A model generated the notes under the pieces. The model had not been told where the DNA came from and made no database searches. It saw nothing but the letters and a program-made list of their open reading frames with translations. A DNA stretch of 64,000 nucleotides. It comes from Apoda limacodes (Eukaryota > Arthropoda > Insecta > Lepidoptera > Limacodidae). The DNA is taken from assembly GCA_946406115.1 (NCBI GenBank), contig OX291552.1, forward strand, positions 806,001 to 870,000, written 5' to 3'. Position 1 is the first letter of the stretch. Every line of letters begins with the position of its first letter. The position numbers were made by a program, and so were the translations under genes. Positions 33,761-44,239 of the stretch are shown piece by piece.

Positions 33761-35326
33761 TTATAAATTCGTGCAAACTAATGAGTCGTTGTTGAACCAC
33801 AAAGTTGAGTGTTGCCAAAAACACACAAAACAGGTTTCGTTCGTTGCGTGCGTATACGTTAGGCGCGGTCCCGACCCGATACCAACGGTAGACAACACTT
33901 ACAATAACCGGGGCCGGGGACTACACCGTTGTGATTTCCTATCACCATAGAAGTTCTCTTTTATTAATGCTTGTCACGACATTTGAATTATTAACGAAGT
34001 ACATAAGTATAGTAATATTATTCGTTTTATATAAGTATAATATTGTAGTAATATTTTGAAACCTGACGAAAGCCCCATATACACTTTCTTCTTTCTCTTT
34101 CTTCTTCTTCTTTCTTCATTCTTTTTTAAAAAACTGAGACACTTATTTTTTTATTTGGAATAAGAAGTCTGTGTACTTGTATAATTTTCAGATCTCTAGT
34201 ATGAAATTAAATTTGTAGGTATGGGTAAACACATACAAACCTCCAACTCCTAATTTGAGGAGTGGGGATGATTTACAAAAAATCCTGAAAAATGTATATT
34301 ATTATTTATAACAAGGATTCCCTATATCAATTTTCAGACCTCTTGCATCAAGATTTGCGGAAGTCTTATACAAACTTCCCCTGGTGACAGGGTTTGGGGG
34401 GTAAAAGCTCCAAGTCTTAGATTTTTTTATTGTTTGTGTTCTAATACTAGCTTACATACCAAATTTCTAGGCTTTCTAGGACTTTAAGAAATACTCTAAG
34501 AATTTTGATAATCATCAGTGAGTAAGTCAGTGACGAAATCGGGTTTTTTTTTATGTCACTAAAATCTAAAGTATAAAAGCTATGCAATTGAAACTTTATA
34601 CGTTTAATAAATCTACTATTGACAACATATCCCGAGAATGTTGTTTATTTGGTATAATTCAAACCCAAGTTATGAGGGTTCAAAAAAACGACGAAGCGCT
34701 TCGAGAAAATGTAGATAGTGCCGTTGCACTTCGCTTGGCTCGTGTTGGCGAGGGCACTATCTTGCCATGAGAAGTCTCTTCTCAAAAAATTAAAAAACTT
34801 CTATCCAGATATGTCTTAACCATATAATTTGGCATTTGAGTGGTCCGGTGCGGTGCTAAGAAAAATAATAATCTAAATATTCGTTATTGTTGCGAAAAAT
34901 GTTACCAAGTGAAGTCTCCGTCAGGATAAATAGTAACGTATGTCGTTCTTAGGCCTGTTGCTCCGTGGCTGAGTAATAGAGGGTCAAATCCACAAACCAA
35001 CCAACGTACAATCACATTTTCACATTTATTATATTAGCATGAAGTAGATGGATTTAAGTAGCAACTAGAATTTTGAGAGTAACTCTTAGCGACAAAGATA
35101 GAGAGATAGGGACAGAGAGGGAGCTGAGAAATGTTATCGAGAGCAAATATAGTACACCGGGCGATCGTGAGTATGTGGGACGAGGCATAGCTAAGGCTTG
35201 TATAGTGGTTTTTTCTAACATGCGTGGAAAAAAACTAATTATATTGACAACTGTATTGACAATAACAGAAATAAAAAATAGTTTAGGTAATTTTGCCGCC
35301 AATTCGCGGCGTTCAAATGTTGATTT
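33761..35326. other. spacer with CTT-rich tract, no supported gene
   Basis: A GC-rich patch (33840-33930), a TTCTTTC-type pyrimidine tract (34086-34130) and a 62-codon frame (34582-34770, VMRVQKNDEALRENVDSA) are visible. The DNA around that frame contains the palindrome-like GACGAAGCGCTTCGAG and looks like a dispersed repeat rather than a gene. A second ORF at 35073-35345 is crossed by repeat sequence. Confidence 0.35.
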
Positions 35327-36475
35327 AATTTTTAGGGTTCTGTAGTCAACAAGGAAGCCTTATAGTTTCAACACAACTAAATTTCTAGGGCTCCTACTCG
35401 ATAGTCAGTTAACATGGAAACCAGAAATTGAAAAAATATGTAAGAAGCTTAGTAAATTTGCCTATGCACTTTATAATTTGTCAAAGAAAGTTAACCTCGA
35501 AGCAGTTTTATTGTCTAATCACGGCTCTGTAGGATCATTTCTCAGATATGGAGTTATATTTTGGGGTAATTCTACTTAAAAAAGGATCAGTTTTCAAAGT
35601 CCAGAAGCGATGTGTTAGAGCAATGTGTTTAAAAACTCAAGATAGTTGCAAACCTGCATTGAAAAAACTGAAAATATTGCTACCATCATTTATACATTTT
35701 GGAAACATGTATTTTTGTTAAGTGCAATCTATCTCTTTTTGTAAAATGGACAAAAGGACGATTAGATCCACACGAGCTCAACATTTAATAAAGTTATGTA
35801 AAAAAAATGCGAAACTGCACTCATGAGTAAAAGTATTTATGGAATGGCTCCACTTGTTTACAATAAAATACCGGATAAAATTAAGGATCTACAATTACAG
35901 TTGTTCAAAAAAAGATTAGTGTCAATGCTTACAGAAAAAAATCGACTTTATGAGTATGACTTTATTATAATTAGCATTGTATCTTTTAATATAATTTTTT
36001 TTAGAACGGTGTATTTCAGTGCATGCTTAAATATTTGTACGCCGCAATCAACGGCAAAACATAGAGATCACAAAGTCTATTATAAAAGCCTATATTATCT
36101 TACCTATGTTTAACAAATAAAAATAATTTGTATTTGACATGTCCGTCCGTCCGTCCGTCTGTCTGTCCGCGGCTAAGTTCAAAAACTACTAATTAAAAAA
36201 AAAGATGCAATTAGGCAGGGAGATACACATTGATCAAGCCGACAAAGTGGTAGAATAAAATCTTTGAAAAAAATAATTTTTTAGGGTACCTCCCCTACAC
36301 GTGAAGTGAGGACGTAATTTTCTTTTTCTCGTCTACCCCCCATCGTGTGGGGTATCGTTGGATAGGAATTCCAAAAACATTGGCGGTATGCAAAGAAAAT
36401 TACCCTTTAAAGTACTAATTTTTGTTAGAGTCATGTGTCGTCGTCGTCGTCCCCCCCCTCTACCAGTGAAAGTAT
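35327..36475 (+). repeat. common lepidopteran repeat, split by LINE-D
   Basis: The left half 35327-35368 reads TTTTTAGGGTTCTGTAGTC and CCTTATAGTTTC. The right half 36137-36475 resumes with CATGTCCGTCCGTCCGTC, CCGACAAAGTGGTAGAATAA, AGGGTACCTCCC and GTGTGGGGTATCGTTGGATA. From memory of this very frequent repeat the two halves are contiguous, with TTCGCCATGTC between them. The LINE-D fragment therefore interrupts it. Further heads of the family lie at 8136, 63769 and 63977. Confidence 0.7.
35369..36136 (+). pseudogene. LINE-D: C-terminal LINE fragment
   Basis: Decayed C-terminal part of a Jockey/CR1-type ORF2: KFLGLLLDSQLTWKPEIEK and LSKFAYALYNLSKKVN near 35380-35500, FKVQKRCVRAMCLKTQ near 35600, then YGMAPLVYNKIPDKIKDL at 35835. 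It ends with an A-rich tail AATAAAAATAATTTG. There is no catalytic domain, and it has several frameshifts. It sits inside the lepidopteran repeat described above. Confidence 0.8.
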
Positions 36476-36610
36476 AGTATTTGGAAATGTAAAAAAAAAA
36501 TTACGGTGGTAGTGCATATAATGTATTTAAAAGGAAAACTATCAGGGGTATGTACACTTTACAAGCTAACGAGTAATAGTCGACTAAGTTACAAAATGTA
36601 CTTGGAAAAG

Positions 36611-36800
36611 TGAAATTTTCGTACAAATTCGTTTGATTAATGGGATAATCAGAAATTAAATAGATACAACTGTAATGTATGTAAATCATTCTTGTTTTAT
36701 TATATGGTACATATTTTCTAATCACACTTTTAACTTTTAGTAATTCCACAGATCATCGGCTTATTTTATTATAATCAGCAGCCTTGGCCTTCAGCCAACA
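36611..36800 (-). repeat. 3' LTR of Gypsy-A
   Basis: The inner edge at 36800 reads TGTTGGCTGAAGGCCAAGG on the minus strand, just after a purine-rich AAAAAGGAAGA tract. The block 36642-36798 matches 46706-46866 closely. The outer edge near 36611 is set only by a terminal CA and the length of the other LTR, so it is uncertain. Confidence 0.6.
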
Positions 36801-37656
36801 TCTTCCTTTTTACAAAATTGAAAAAGAAACAATTTTAAACAAACCTCAATCTTAAATTCTAACAAATTTTTAACTAAAATTCTATTGGTCGGTCTATTGA
36901 CCCCATCTAACACTAGGAAAACATTTACATTACAACAAACAAAAGAAATAAAACAAACACAAAATTCATATCTGTCTGGTCTTTTAACAATTCTACCCGA
37001 CCTTGTAATTTGAGGAACGTGAGAATTTGGTTTGTTAGGTACATCATTTAATACCATTCTTAGAGTAATATGAATTTCATTCCTCCTATAAGTACTTCCA
37101 TTATTTTAATTTGGCACATAAAAGGATCTTGGGTGTTCAGCCTCATTTAAAACTATCCCTGGTTCCCAATACCCATTCGGTAGCCTTTTAAATTAAACTT
37201 GTTCATCTTTATGAAGTTCGACTCTTTCTCTAGCCGACGTATCATAATATTTTTTTATTTTTCTTTGCTTCTGTTGTTTTAATTTTATATCAGTCTCAAG
37301 AGAATACTTAGGCTAAAGAACTGAAAATGAACAAGGAATATTAGTTCTTCAATTTCTCCCCATTAAACAAGCTGCTGGAGAGCTAATATTACCCTTTGGT
37401 CTAGTCCTCTGATAAAGAATAGCTAAATATGGATCTTCATTAGCATGCAATGATTTTTTTAAATATGTTTCATAGTTTTTACTGCACTTTCTGCCAACCC
37501 ACTTGACTTTGGATAGTGCGGACTAGACATTGAGGACAATGAGGAGTCAAAATACGAAGCTCCATCAGTATTTAACAATGTAGGAATGCCATGCCTAGCA
37601 AATATAGAATTTCATTTATCAATTATTGTAACAGACCTGAGATCAAGTAACTGTAA
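36801..37656 (-). pseudogene. Gypsy-A integrase core and C-terminal part
   Basis: Reading down the minus strand from the Helitron: ARHGIPTLLNTDGASYF supplies the second catalytic Asp and SGLAESAVKTMKHI the catalytic Glu. The frames then decay. The C-terminus shows PQITRSGRIVKRPDRYE near 36960, the usual Gypsy pol tail. Scattered stops are present. Confidence 0.8.
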
Positions 37657-40208
37657 TCTATATATATAAAACTCAAAGTCCTGATTCATTCATCACTGAC
37701 TCATCAAAGCCCAGCCCAAACCCTTGACCCTAGAAAGCTGAAATTTTGCACAGGGGTTCCTTTTATGATGTTTACGTGAGATAAGAAAGGATTTCTTAAA
37801 ATTCATCCCCTAAAGGGGTGAAACGGGGGTCCAAAGTTAGTATGAAAATCCGTCATTTTTAAAGTTAAATGGATGAAAATTTGTATATGGCCTTTCGGTT
37901 TAAAAAAAGAATGACGTGTGTCACCGTTTTTGGAAAATTATCCCCTAAGGGGATAAATAGGGGTTGTAAATTTGTATTTAAAAAATTCAAATAACAGAAC
38001 TGATTTGGCTGAAATTCAAAGTGCAGGTAGCTTAAATCTTGACATAACACTTAGGCTACATTTTATCTTGGAAAACGAACAAGTTCCCTGGGGAATAATT
38101 ATAACTTAAAGTGACTTTTCTTACTCTTTCACATCGCATCACACCAGTGCATCCGATTCAGATGAAATTGGGCATAAAGATAGTTGAAAGAATGATGAAG
38201 GACAAGGCTATTTTTCCCGATCGAGAGGTCTAGCGGGAATGAAAACCTATCTCCATAATTAAACTTTGCGCGGGAAAACACGATATGATTGAGCTGTAAT
38301 TTATCACAGAGTTAAAGAGACGGAAAAGGATATAAGCTATATTAAATACCGGTCAAGAGTTGCTGTAGGAAAAAAAAGGGATAAAATGGATGAAAATTGG
38401 TACAAGGCCTTTGAAAATTATGAATGACGTGTTTCCCCGTTTTTGGAAAAAAATCTACTAAGGTCTAGAGGGGTTAAAATAGGGGTTTTAAATTTGTGTG
38501 AAAAAAATTAAACAATGGAGCCGATATGGCTAAAATTTGGAATACAGACAGCTTATATCTTAACATAACACATAGGCTACATTTTATACCGGAAAACGCA
38601 CAAGTTCCTACGGGAATAATTATGACTTAATATGACTTTTGTTACTCTTTCACGTCGCACCACTGCATCGGACTCAGATGAAATTTGGCATAGAGATAAT
38701 TGAGAGAACGAAGAAGGATAAGGCTTTTTTCCCGATTGAGAAGTCCCATAGGAATGAAACTTAGCGCGGGAAAATATGATTTAATTGGGCGGTAATTTGT
38801 CACAGGGATAGTTAAAAATGATAATTATCTTCAAAAGGAAAAGGAAAAGGATTGAAACTCCTCTTTATCCCGATTCGGAATTTCCCGTGGGAATAATACC
38901 ATGGTATTATGCAATTGAGCTGAAATTTGGCAGAAGGTTAGTTGAAGAGACCGGAATAGGATATAAACAACATTTTATACTGATGAAGAGTGCCGGAATA
39001 AAAACGTATCGCAACATTTGTATGGAAATCGATTATTTTTCAATTAAAATAGATGAAAATTGGTACATGGCCTTTCGGTTGAAAACTAAGTATGACATGT
39101 TTGTTGTAAAGTGTTGCATAGTGTTGCATAGTGTTGTATGGTGTGGTGTGGTGTGGTGTGGTGTGGTGTGGTATAATGCAGTGCACTAGTAAAGTACAGT
39201 ACAGTATAGTATAGTAATGTAAATAAAAAGTAGATAAGTTTGTGTTTGTGTGATTGTGTATGTTTTTTTTATTTCTTTGGCGCGTTAGTTACTTATCACC
39301 TGATAAGTTAACAAGAGATATTAGGGATGTACTAAGAAATCATTTTTCTAAATTAAATTAAAATTGGTGTGGTGTGGTATGGTGTGGTGTGGTGTAGTGT
39401 AATGCAGTGCAGTACAGTATAGTATAGTATAGTAATGTAAATAAAAAATAAATAAGTTTGTGTTTGTGTGAGTGTGTATGTTTTTCTTATTTCTTTGGCG
39501 CGTTAGTTACATCACCTGATAAGTTAACAAGAGATATAAGGGATGTACTAAGAAATCATTTTTCTAAATTAAATTAAAATTAATGACTTGAAATGGGGGC
39601 CAAAGTTAATGAAAATCCATAATTTTTTAACTTTCTTCTTCTTCGCAGCCAGAGGACGTCTACTGCTAAATATAGGCCTCCCCTCATATGTCTCTACAAA
39701 GAATGTAAAAGAAGACACTGACTGACTAACATATCAACGCACAGCCCAAACTGCTGATCCTAGAGACTTGAAATTTTGCACAGAGATTTCTGTTATTACT
39801 TAGGCGATCACTACGAAAATGTTTTTCAAAATTCGAACCCTATGAGAGTAAAATGGAGGTTGAAAGTTTTTATGTAAAATTGACATTTTTGAAGCTATAT
39901 GCGTAAAAACCGGTATTAAGCCTTTTGGTTGAAAATTAAGATTGACGTGTTTTAGCGTTTTTGGAAAATCATCCCCTAGAGCGATAAAAGTCCGAATCCA
40001 ACGCGGATACGATTCAGCTGAAATTTCGCACAGGCATTGTTAAAGAGACGGAGAATGACATAGGATACTTTTCTCCCAACCAAGAGTTCCCACGGGAATA
40101 TTTTTTCCGGTACTTTTTCTTGCATCCAATTGGCCTAAATTTTAGCACAGGAATAACTATAAGCCGAAGACCCAATTTAGCGCGGGCGAAGCCGTGGGCA
40201 AAAGCTAG
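37657..40208 (+). mobile_element. Helitron, non-autonomous, 2.55 kb
   Basis: The 5' end TCTATATATATAAAA lies after an A (37656). The 3' end has a short GC hairpin (GGGCGAAGCCGTGGGC) and AAAAGCTAG, followed by T (40209). Insertion between A and T with TC and CTAG ends is the Helitron hallmark. Without this segment the flanking Gypsy-A integrase codons continue in frame, which fixes both ends to the base. It encodes no Rep/helicase. The interior is built of repeated degenerate blocks (CCCCTAA.GGG.TAAA; GAAATTTGGCA.A.AGAT). It includes a tandem duplication and a CCAGAGGACGTCTACTGCT scrap of another lepidopteran repeat (39652). Confidence 0.85.
39138..39581. repeat. tandem duplication of a 216-225-bp unit with GGTGT runs
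   Basis: 39144-39365 and 39366-39581 are near-identical. Each starts in a GGTGT tandem run, passes AGTATAGTAATGTAAATAAA and TTTCTTTGGCGCGTTAGTTA, and ends ATTTTTCTAAATTAAATTAA. The unit probably duplicated by slippage between GGTGT runs. Confidence 0.9.
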
Positions 40209-40590
40209 TAGTTCTATATATGTCGATAATGTATCTATTACAACAAGATAATACTTTCCAGACAATTCAAATACATCACAGCCTAATTCAGACCATGGTT
40301 TTAATGGATTTTGTTTACATTTCAATACTAATTTACATTTATCAGCTTGAAATTTATTACAGACATCACAACATTTGACAAATTTCCTTATATCTTGATT
40401 AATCCCAACCCAAAACATAGTTAACTCTGCTCTATTTATCATTCTATTGATACCTGGGTGTCCTGTATGAAGTTTCCTTAACATGTCAGATTTTAAACTT
40501 TTTGGAATCACAACACGACTATGTTTGAAAACAAGATCTTTTACAACTGATAAATCATTCTTAAAAGCATGAAATGGTTTTACACTTTCT
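40209..40590 (-). pseudogene. Gypsy-A integrase N-terminal (zinc-binding) part
   Basis: The minus-strand frame reads LRKLHTGHPGINRMINRAEL and CCDVCNKFQADK, the HHCC zinc-binding region of Gypsy integrase. GCDVFELSGKYYLVVIDTLS follows, with the first catalytic Asp. The frame is interrupted at 40208 by the Helitron and preceded at 40597 by LINE-E. Confidence 0.88.
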
Positions 40591-40596
40591 TTTTAG

Positions 40597-43500
40597 AGAG
40601 GTAGGGCACTGCAAGTATTCGCTCGAATAAGCTGCCCGAACAAATAAAGCGGGGCATAGCGAGTACTTGCTCGAATGAGCGGCCCGAACTGGGGAAGTAC
40701 CTCCACCTTACAGAAAACCGCGGCCACAATAACACTAACATTGAGTAGTGTTGTGTTCCTGGCGGTGAGTAAGGTTGCCAGAGCTCTCTCTTTGAGGATT
40801 CGCTGCGCGGACAGCGGAGGACCGACGGTGCTTGTTGCTGTCATTGCTCGGCGTAGACGCGGCGTGCTGGTTCGGCGGTCAGGGAGACCTGATGAAACGG
40901 CTGACCGCTGGCCGCCCGCAGGTTGAACGGGTTCCCGAACCCAGGGATCACTTAATCTCCGCCCTGGGAGGCTGATCCGCCAACCTGTGTAAAGTCTCTG
41001 AAGTAGTAGTCGTGCCGGAGAAGGAGACCGGAGTGGACCCGGCTACTACAACAGAGGGGGATCAGGGGCCCTTCCGCCCGCCGTGCCAGCAACCGCATCA
41101 TCTGTGTTGAGCTTCGGCAGTCTTAGTACCGCAACTTTTTGTCTTCTAAGCTGTCTGTGCAGTGAATCCTCATCCGTAGTTACTTCAAACAAAATGGCCA
41201 GGAACAGAAAAAAGAAAAGAGTTTTGACAGCGGTTACTCCATCCACATATAATGTAGATTTTTGCAACATAAGTGGTATTCACGCAAATCTTAACGCAGT
41301 CCATCACCATCTCGAGACTGCGCAGCCAACCATTCTTTTTCTAACGGAGACGCAGATATCCTGCCCGGCCGACACATCATACCTTCGTTATCCCGGCTAC
41401 AAACTCGAGCACAATTTTTTGAGTCGTGCCGGTGTATGTATGTTCGTCCGGGAGGATATCTGCTGTCGCCGACTTCATAGCCTTGAAGACAGGGACCTGT
41501 CGATATTGTGGGTGCGCGTAGATCATGGGGGCCACACTCGTATCTATGCGTGCCTATACAGGTCTCATAGCGGTGACACGGACGTAACTCGACTCTTCAC
41601 GCACCTGAGTTTGACGACTGACAAAGTTCTAGAGCAATATCCTACAGCAGAAGTAGTTATTTTGGGAGACTTTAACGCCCACCATCGTGAGTGGCTCAGT
41701 TCTCGAACCAATAACTATGCAGGGATATCTGCTCATGAATTTGCTCTGACCTATGGATTCTCTCAGCTGGTACTTTCTCCAACGAGAATACCAGATATAG
41801 AGGACCATACAAGCTCCTTACTGGACCTTCTGCTGACTACACGTCCGGATGGATACTCCGTCTCAGTGGATGCGCCTCTTGGCTCCTCGGACCACTGTCT
41901 CATCCGGACTCGATTGTCATGCACACAACCCGATCCTTCTGGGCCAACTAATTGGCGTCGTGTGTGGCATTATAAGTCGGCAGACTGGGATGGATTGCGA
42001 GAATTTTATGCATCGTACCCGTGGAGGCAGATCTGCTATAGCTCAGAAGATCCTGACGTCTGCGCAGCCGCAGTCACTGAGACAATCCTCGCTGGTATGG
42101 AATGTTTCATTCCTAACCTGCGAGTAGCTGCCGGCGTCAAAAAACGACCGTGGTTTAATAGGCCTTGCAGAGAAGCTAAAATTCTTAAGCAAACTGCGTA
42201 TGAGGCTTGGACCACGGCTCGTAATAATAAGGATCCGAATATTTCTGAGTTAAAACGCAAATTAAATGCTGCCTCGAGGTTCAGTAAGAAAGCAACTGCC
42301 AGAGCAAAATTCCAATTCATCGGCAAAATAGGTGGGCGACTTGCGAGCTATCCTTCTGGGAGTCGTGCTTTCTGGTCGCTTGCTAAAGCTGCCGAGGGGA
42401 ACTTCTGCCAGTCGTCATTACCACCACTGCGAAAGACCGATGGTGACTTGGCCCACAGTGCAAAAGAGAAAGCCGATCTATTGGGCAGTCTCTTTGCCTC
42501 TAACTCGAATGTGAACGACGAAGGCGCTGTACCACCTACTTTACCGTGGTGCGGTAAGACCATGCCGGAAATCACTATAACACAGCGCGAGGTCCGGCGG
42601 GCGTTGCTTTCCCTAGACGTTCATAAGTCGAGTGGGCCAGACGGCATACCAGCAGTGGTGCTTAAGCAGTGTGCTCCTGAGTTATGTCCTGTACTCACGC
42701 GCCTCTTCACGCTTTCCTACCACACTAGGCAATTTCCGTCTTCATGGAAGACTGCAAATGTGCACCCGGTGCCCAAAAAGGGCGATAGATCAGATCCATC
42801 GAATTACAGGCCTATCGCTATAACCTCTCTCCTCTCCAAGGTGATGGAGCGTGTGATCAACACACAGCTTTTGAGATACCTAGAAAAACACGACCTGATC
42901 AGTGACCGTCAATATGGCTTTCGCCACGGTCGCTCAACTGGTGACCTTCTAGTGTATCTCACACACCGATGGGCACTAGCCATTGAGAGTCAGGGGGAGG
43001 CATTGGCATGTAGCCTAGACATAGCGAAGGCGTTCGATCGGGTCTGGCACCGGGGTCTTCTATCGAAGTTGCCTTCTTACGGAGTGCCCGAGGGTTTGTG
43101 CAAATGGGTGGCTAGCTTTTTGTCCGGCAGAAGCATACGAGCCGTAGTTGACGGTAGTTGCTCTGATAGCATGGACATTAATGCTGGTGTCCCGCAAGGC
43201 TCTGTGCTGTCTCCTACGCTGTTTCTACTGCACATCAATGATATGTTGGACATCAACAACATACATTGCTATGCAGATGACAGTACTGGAGACGCTTATT
43301 ACACGGGCCGTGCAAGCATCCCACGTTCCGTTGTGGAGGAAAAGCGTGAAGAACTTGTGTCTCAAATCGAGATCGGTCTGTCCAAGGTCTCTGACTGGGG
43401 GCGGGAAAACTTGGTCCGATTCAACCCTTCAAAGACACAAGTCTGCGCGTTCACCGCTAAGAAAACCCCATTCACTGTAGTCCCACAATTCCAGAACACT

Positions 43501-44226
43501 CCCCTCTCCATCTCCAAGAGCATTGGGATCCTTGGCGTTGACATCTCCAGCGATGTTCAGTTCCGAGATCATTTGCTAGGCAAGGTAAAGCTGGCGTCCA
43601 AAAAACTTGGTGTACTCAACAGAGCGAAGCAGTACTTCACGTCGGGGCAAAGGTTGCTACTTTACAAGTCGCAAGTCCGGCCCCATATAGAGTACTGCTG
43701 CCATCTCTGGGCGGGTGCACCCGGATACCAGCTTGGCCCTTTTGACTCGGTTCAACGACGGGCTGTGAGAATTGTCGACGATCCCAAACTCACTTGCGGT
43801 ATCGAACCCTTAAGTCTGAGGAGAGACTTTGCCTCCCTGTGTGTGTTCTACCGCTTGTACAATGGATTGTGTTCTGAGGAATTGTTCGAAATGATGCCCA
43901 CGGCTACTTTCTACCATCGCACCGCTCGCCATCGACAGGGAATTCATTCTCACACTTTGGAACCAAAATGGTCGCGAACAGTGCGGTTTCAGAGAAACTT
44001 CCTCCCGCGAACCCTTGGGTTGTGGAATGAGCTCCCTGCCAAGGTTTTCTCTAAGGACTACAGTATGGGGTTCTTCAAAAAAGAAGTTATTAGATTTCTG
44101 AAGGGTCGGCAACGCGCGAGTGATGCCTCTGGTGTTGCAAGCGTCCATAGGCTACGGTGACCGCTTACCATCAGGCGGACCGTAGGCTTGTTTGCCACCT
44201 TAGTGGTATAAAAAAAAAAAAAAAAA
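40597..44226 (+). mobile_element. LINE-E: apparently full-length Jockey/CR1-type LINE
   Basis: The 5' end near 40597 (GAGGTAGGGCACTGCAAG) and the leader phrases TTGTGTTCCTGGCGGTGAG and AAGGTTGCCAGAGCTC match from memory the start of many lepidopteran copies of this family. The 3' UTR CCGCTTACCATCAGGCGGACC ends in a 19-base poly-A run (44208-44226). A single long ORF fills the middle. No ORF1 is visible, so either this family has one ORF or the copy is slightly 5'-truncated. It is inserted into Gypsy-A between RNase H and integrase, in the opposite orientation. Related pieces lie at 48307, 48850 and 59656. Confidence 0.85.
41083..44160 (+). CDS. LINE-E endonuclease-reverse transcriptase, 1025 codons, uninterrupted
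   Basis: Encodes the protein that nicks target DNA and copies the LINE RNA there. The APE-type endonuclease occupies about residues 55-275: TETQISC (catalytic Glu), GDFNAHH at 195-201 and SDHCLI at 269-274. RT occupies about 490-800: NYRPIAITSLLSKVMER, LDIAKAFDRVWH (near 645), AGVPQGSVLSPTLF and the catalytic YADD (near 730). The thumb and a C-terminal region follow (VRPHIEYCCHLWAGAPGY; PRTLGLWNELP), ending HRLR. The first ATG is used here. Met38 (MARNRKKKR) is a plausible alternative, since the endonuclease starts after it. No stop or frameshift is seen, unlike every other LINE in the window, so this is the best candidate for a recently active copy. Confidence 0.9.
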   Translation: MPATASSVLSFGSLSTATFCLLSCLCSESSSVVTSNKMARNRKKKRVLTAVTPSTYNVDFCNISGIHANLNAVHHHLETAQPTILFLTETQISCPADTSYLRYPGYKLEHNFLSRAGVCMFVREDICCRRLHSLEDRDLSILWVRVDHGGHTRIYACLYRSHSGDTDVTRLFTHLSLTTDKVLEQYPTAEVVILGDFNAHHREWLSSRTNNYAGISAHEFALTYGFSQLVLSPTRIPDIEDHTSSLLDLLLTTRPDGYSVSVDAPLGSSDHCLIRTRLSCTQPDPSGPTNWRRVWHYKSADWDGLREFYASYPWRQICYSSEDPDVCAAAVTETILAGMECFIPNLRVAAGVKKRPWFNRPCREAKILKQTAYEAWTTARNNKDPNISELKRKLNAASRFSKKATARAKFQFIGKIGGRLASYPSGSRAFWSLAKAAEGNFCQSSLPPLRKTDGDLAHSAKEKADLLGSLFASNSNVNDEGAVPPTLPWCGKTMPEITITQREVRRALLSLDVHKSSGPDGIPAVVLKQCAPELCPVLTRLFTLSYHTRQFPSSWKTANVHPVPKKGDRSDPSNYRPIAITSLLSKVMERVINTQLLRYLEKHDLISDRQYGFRHGRSTGDLLVYLTHRWALAIESQGEALACSLDIAKAFDRVWHRGLLSKLPSYGVPEGLCKWVASFLSGRSIRAVVDGSCSDSMDINAGVPQGSVLSPTLFLLHINDMLDINNIHCYADDSTGDAYYTGRASIPRSVVEEKREELVSQIEIGLSKVSDWGRENLVRFNPSKTQVCAFTAKKTPFTVVPQFQNTPLSISKSIGILGVDISSDVQFRDHLLGKVKLASKKLGVLNRAKQYFTSGQRLLLYKSQVRPHIEYCCHLWAGAPGYQLGPFDSVQRRAVRIVDDPKLTCGIEPLSLRRDFASLCVFYRLYNGLCSEELFEMMPTATFYHRTARHRQGIHSHTLEPKWSRTVRFQRNFLPRTLGLWNELPAKVFSKDYSMGFFKKEVIRFLKGRQRASDASGVASVHRLR

Positions 44227-44239
44227 TTTATTAACTTAT

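Noticed and set aside
33761..33960. a 5' LTR or leader of another Pao copy
   Set aside because: Both Pao copies stop matching at GTAAACA; the GC-rich patch beyond has no partner in the window.
38818..39189. 123-codon ORF inside the Helitron
   Set aside because: It crosses degenerate Helitron blocks and ends in GGTGT repeats; no conserved motif.
41849..42514. several 60-96-codon ORFs over LINE-E
   Set aside because: Out-of-frame shadows of the 1025-codon ORF.
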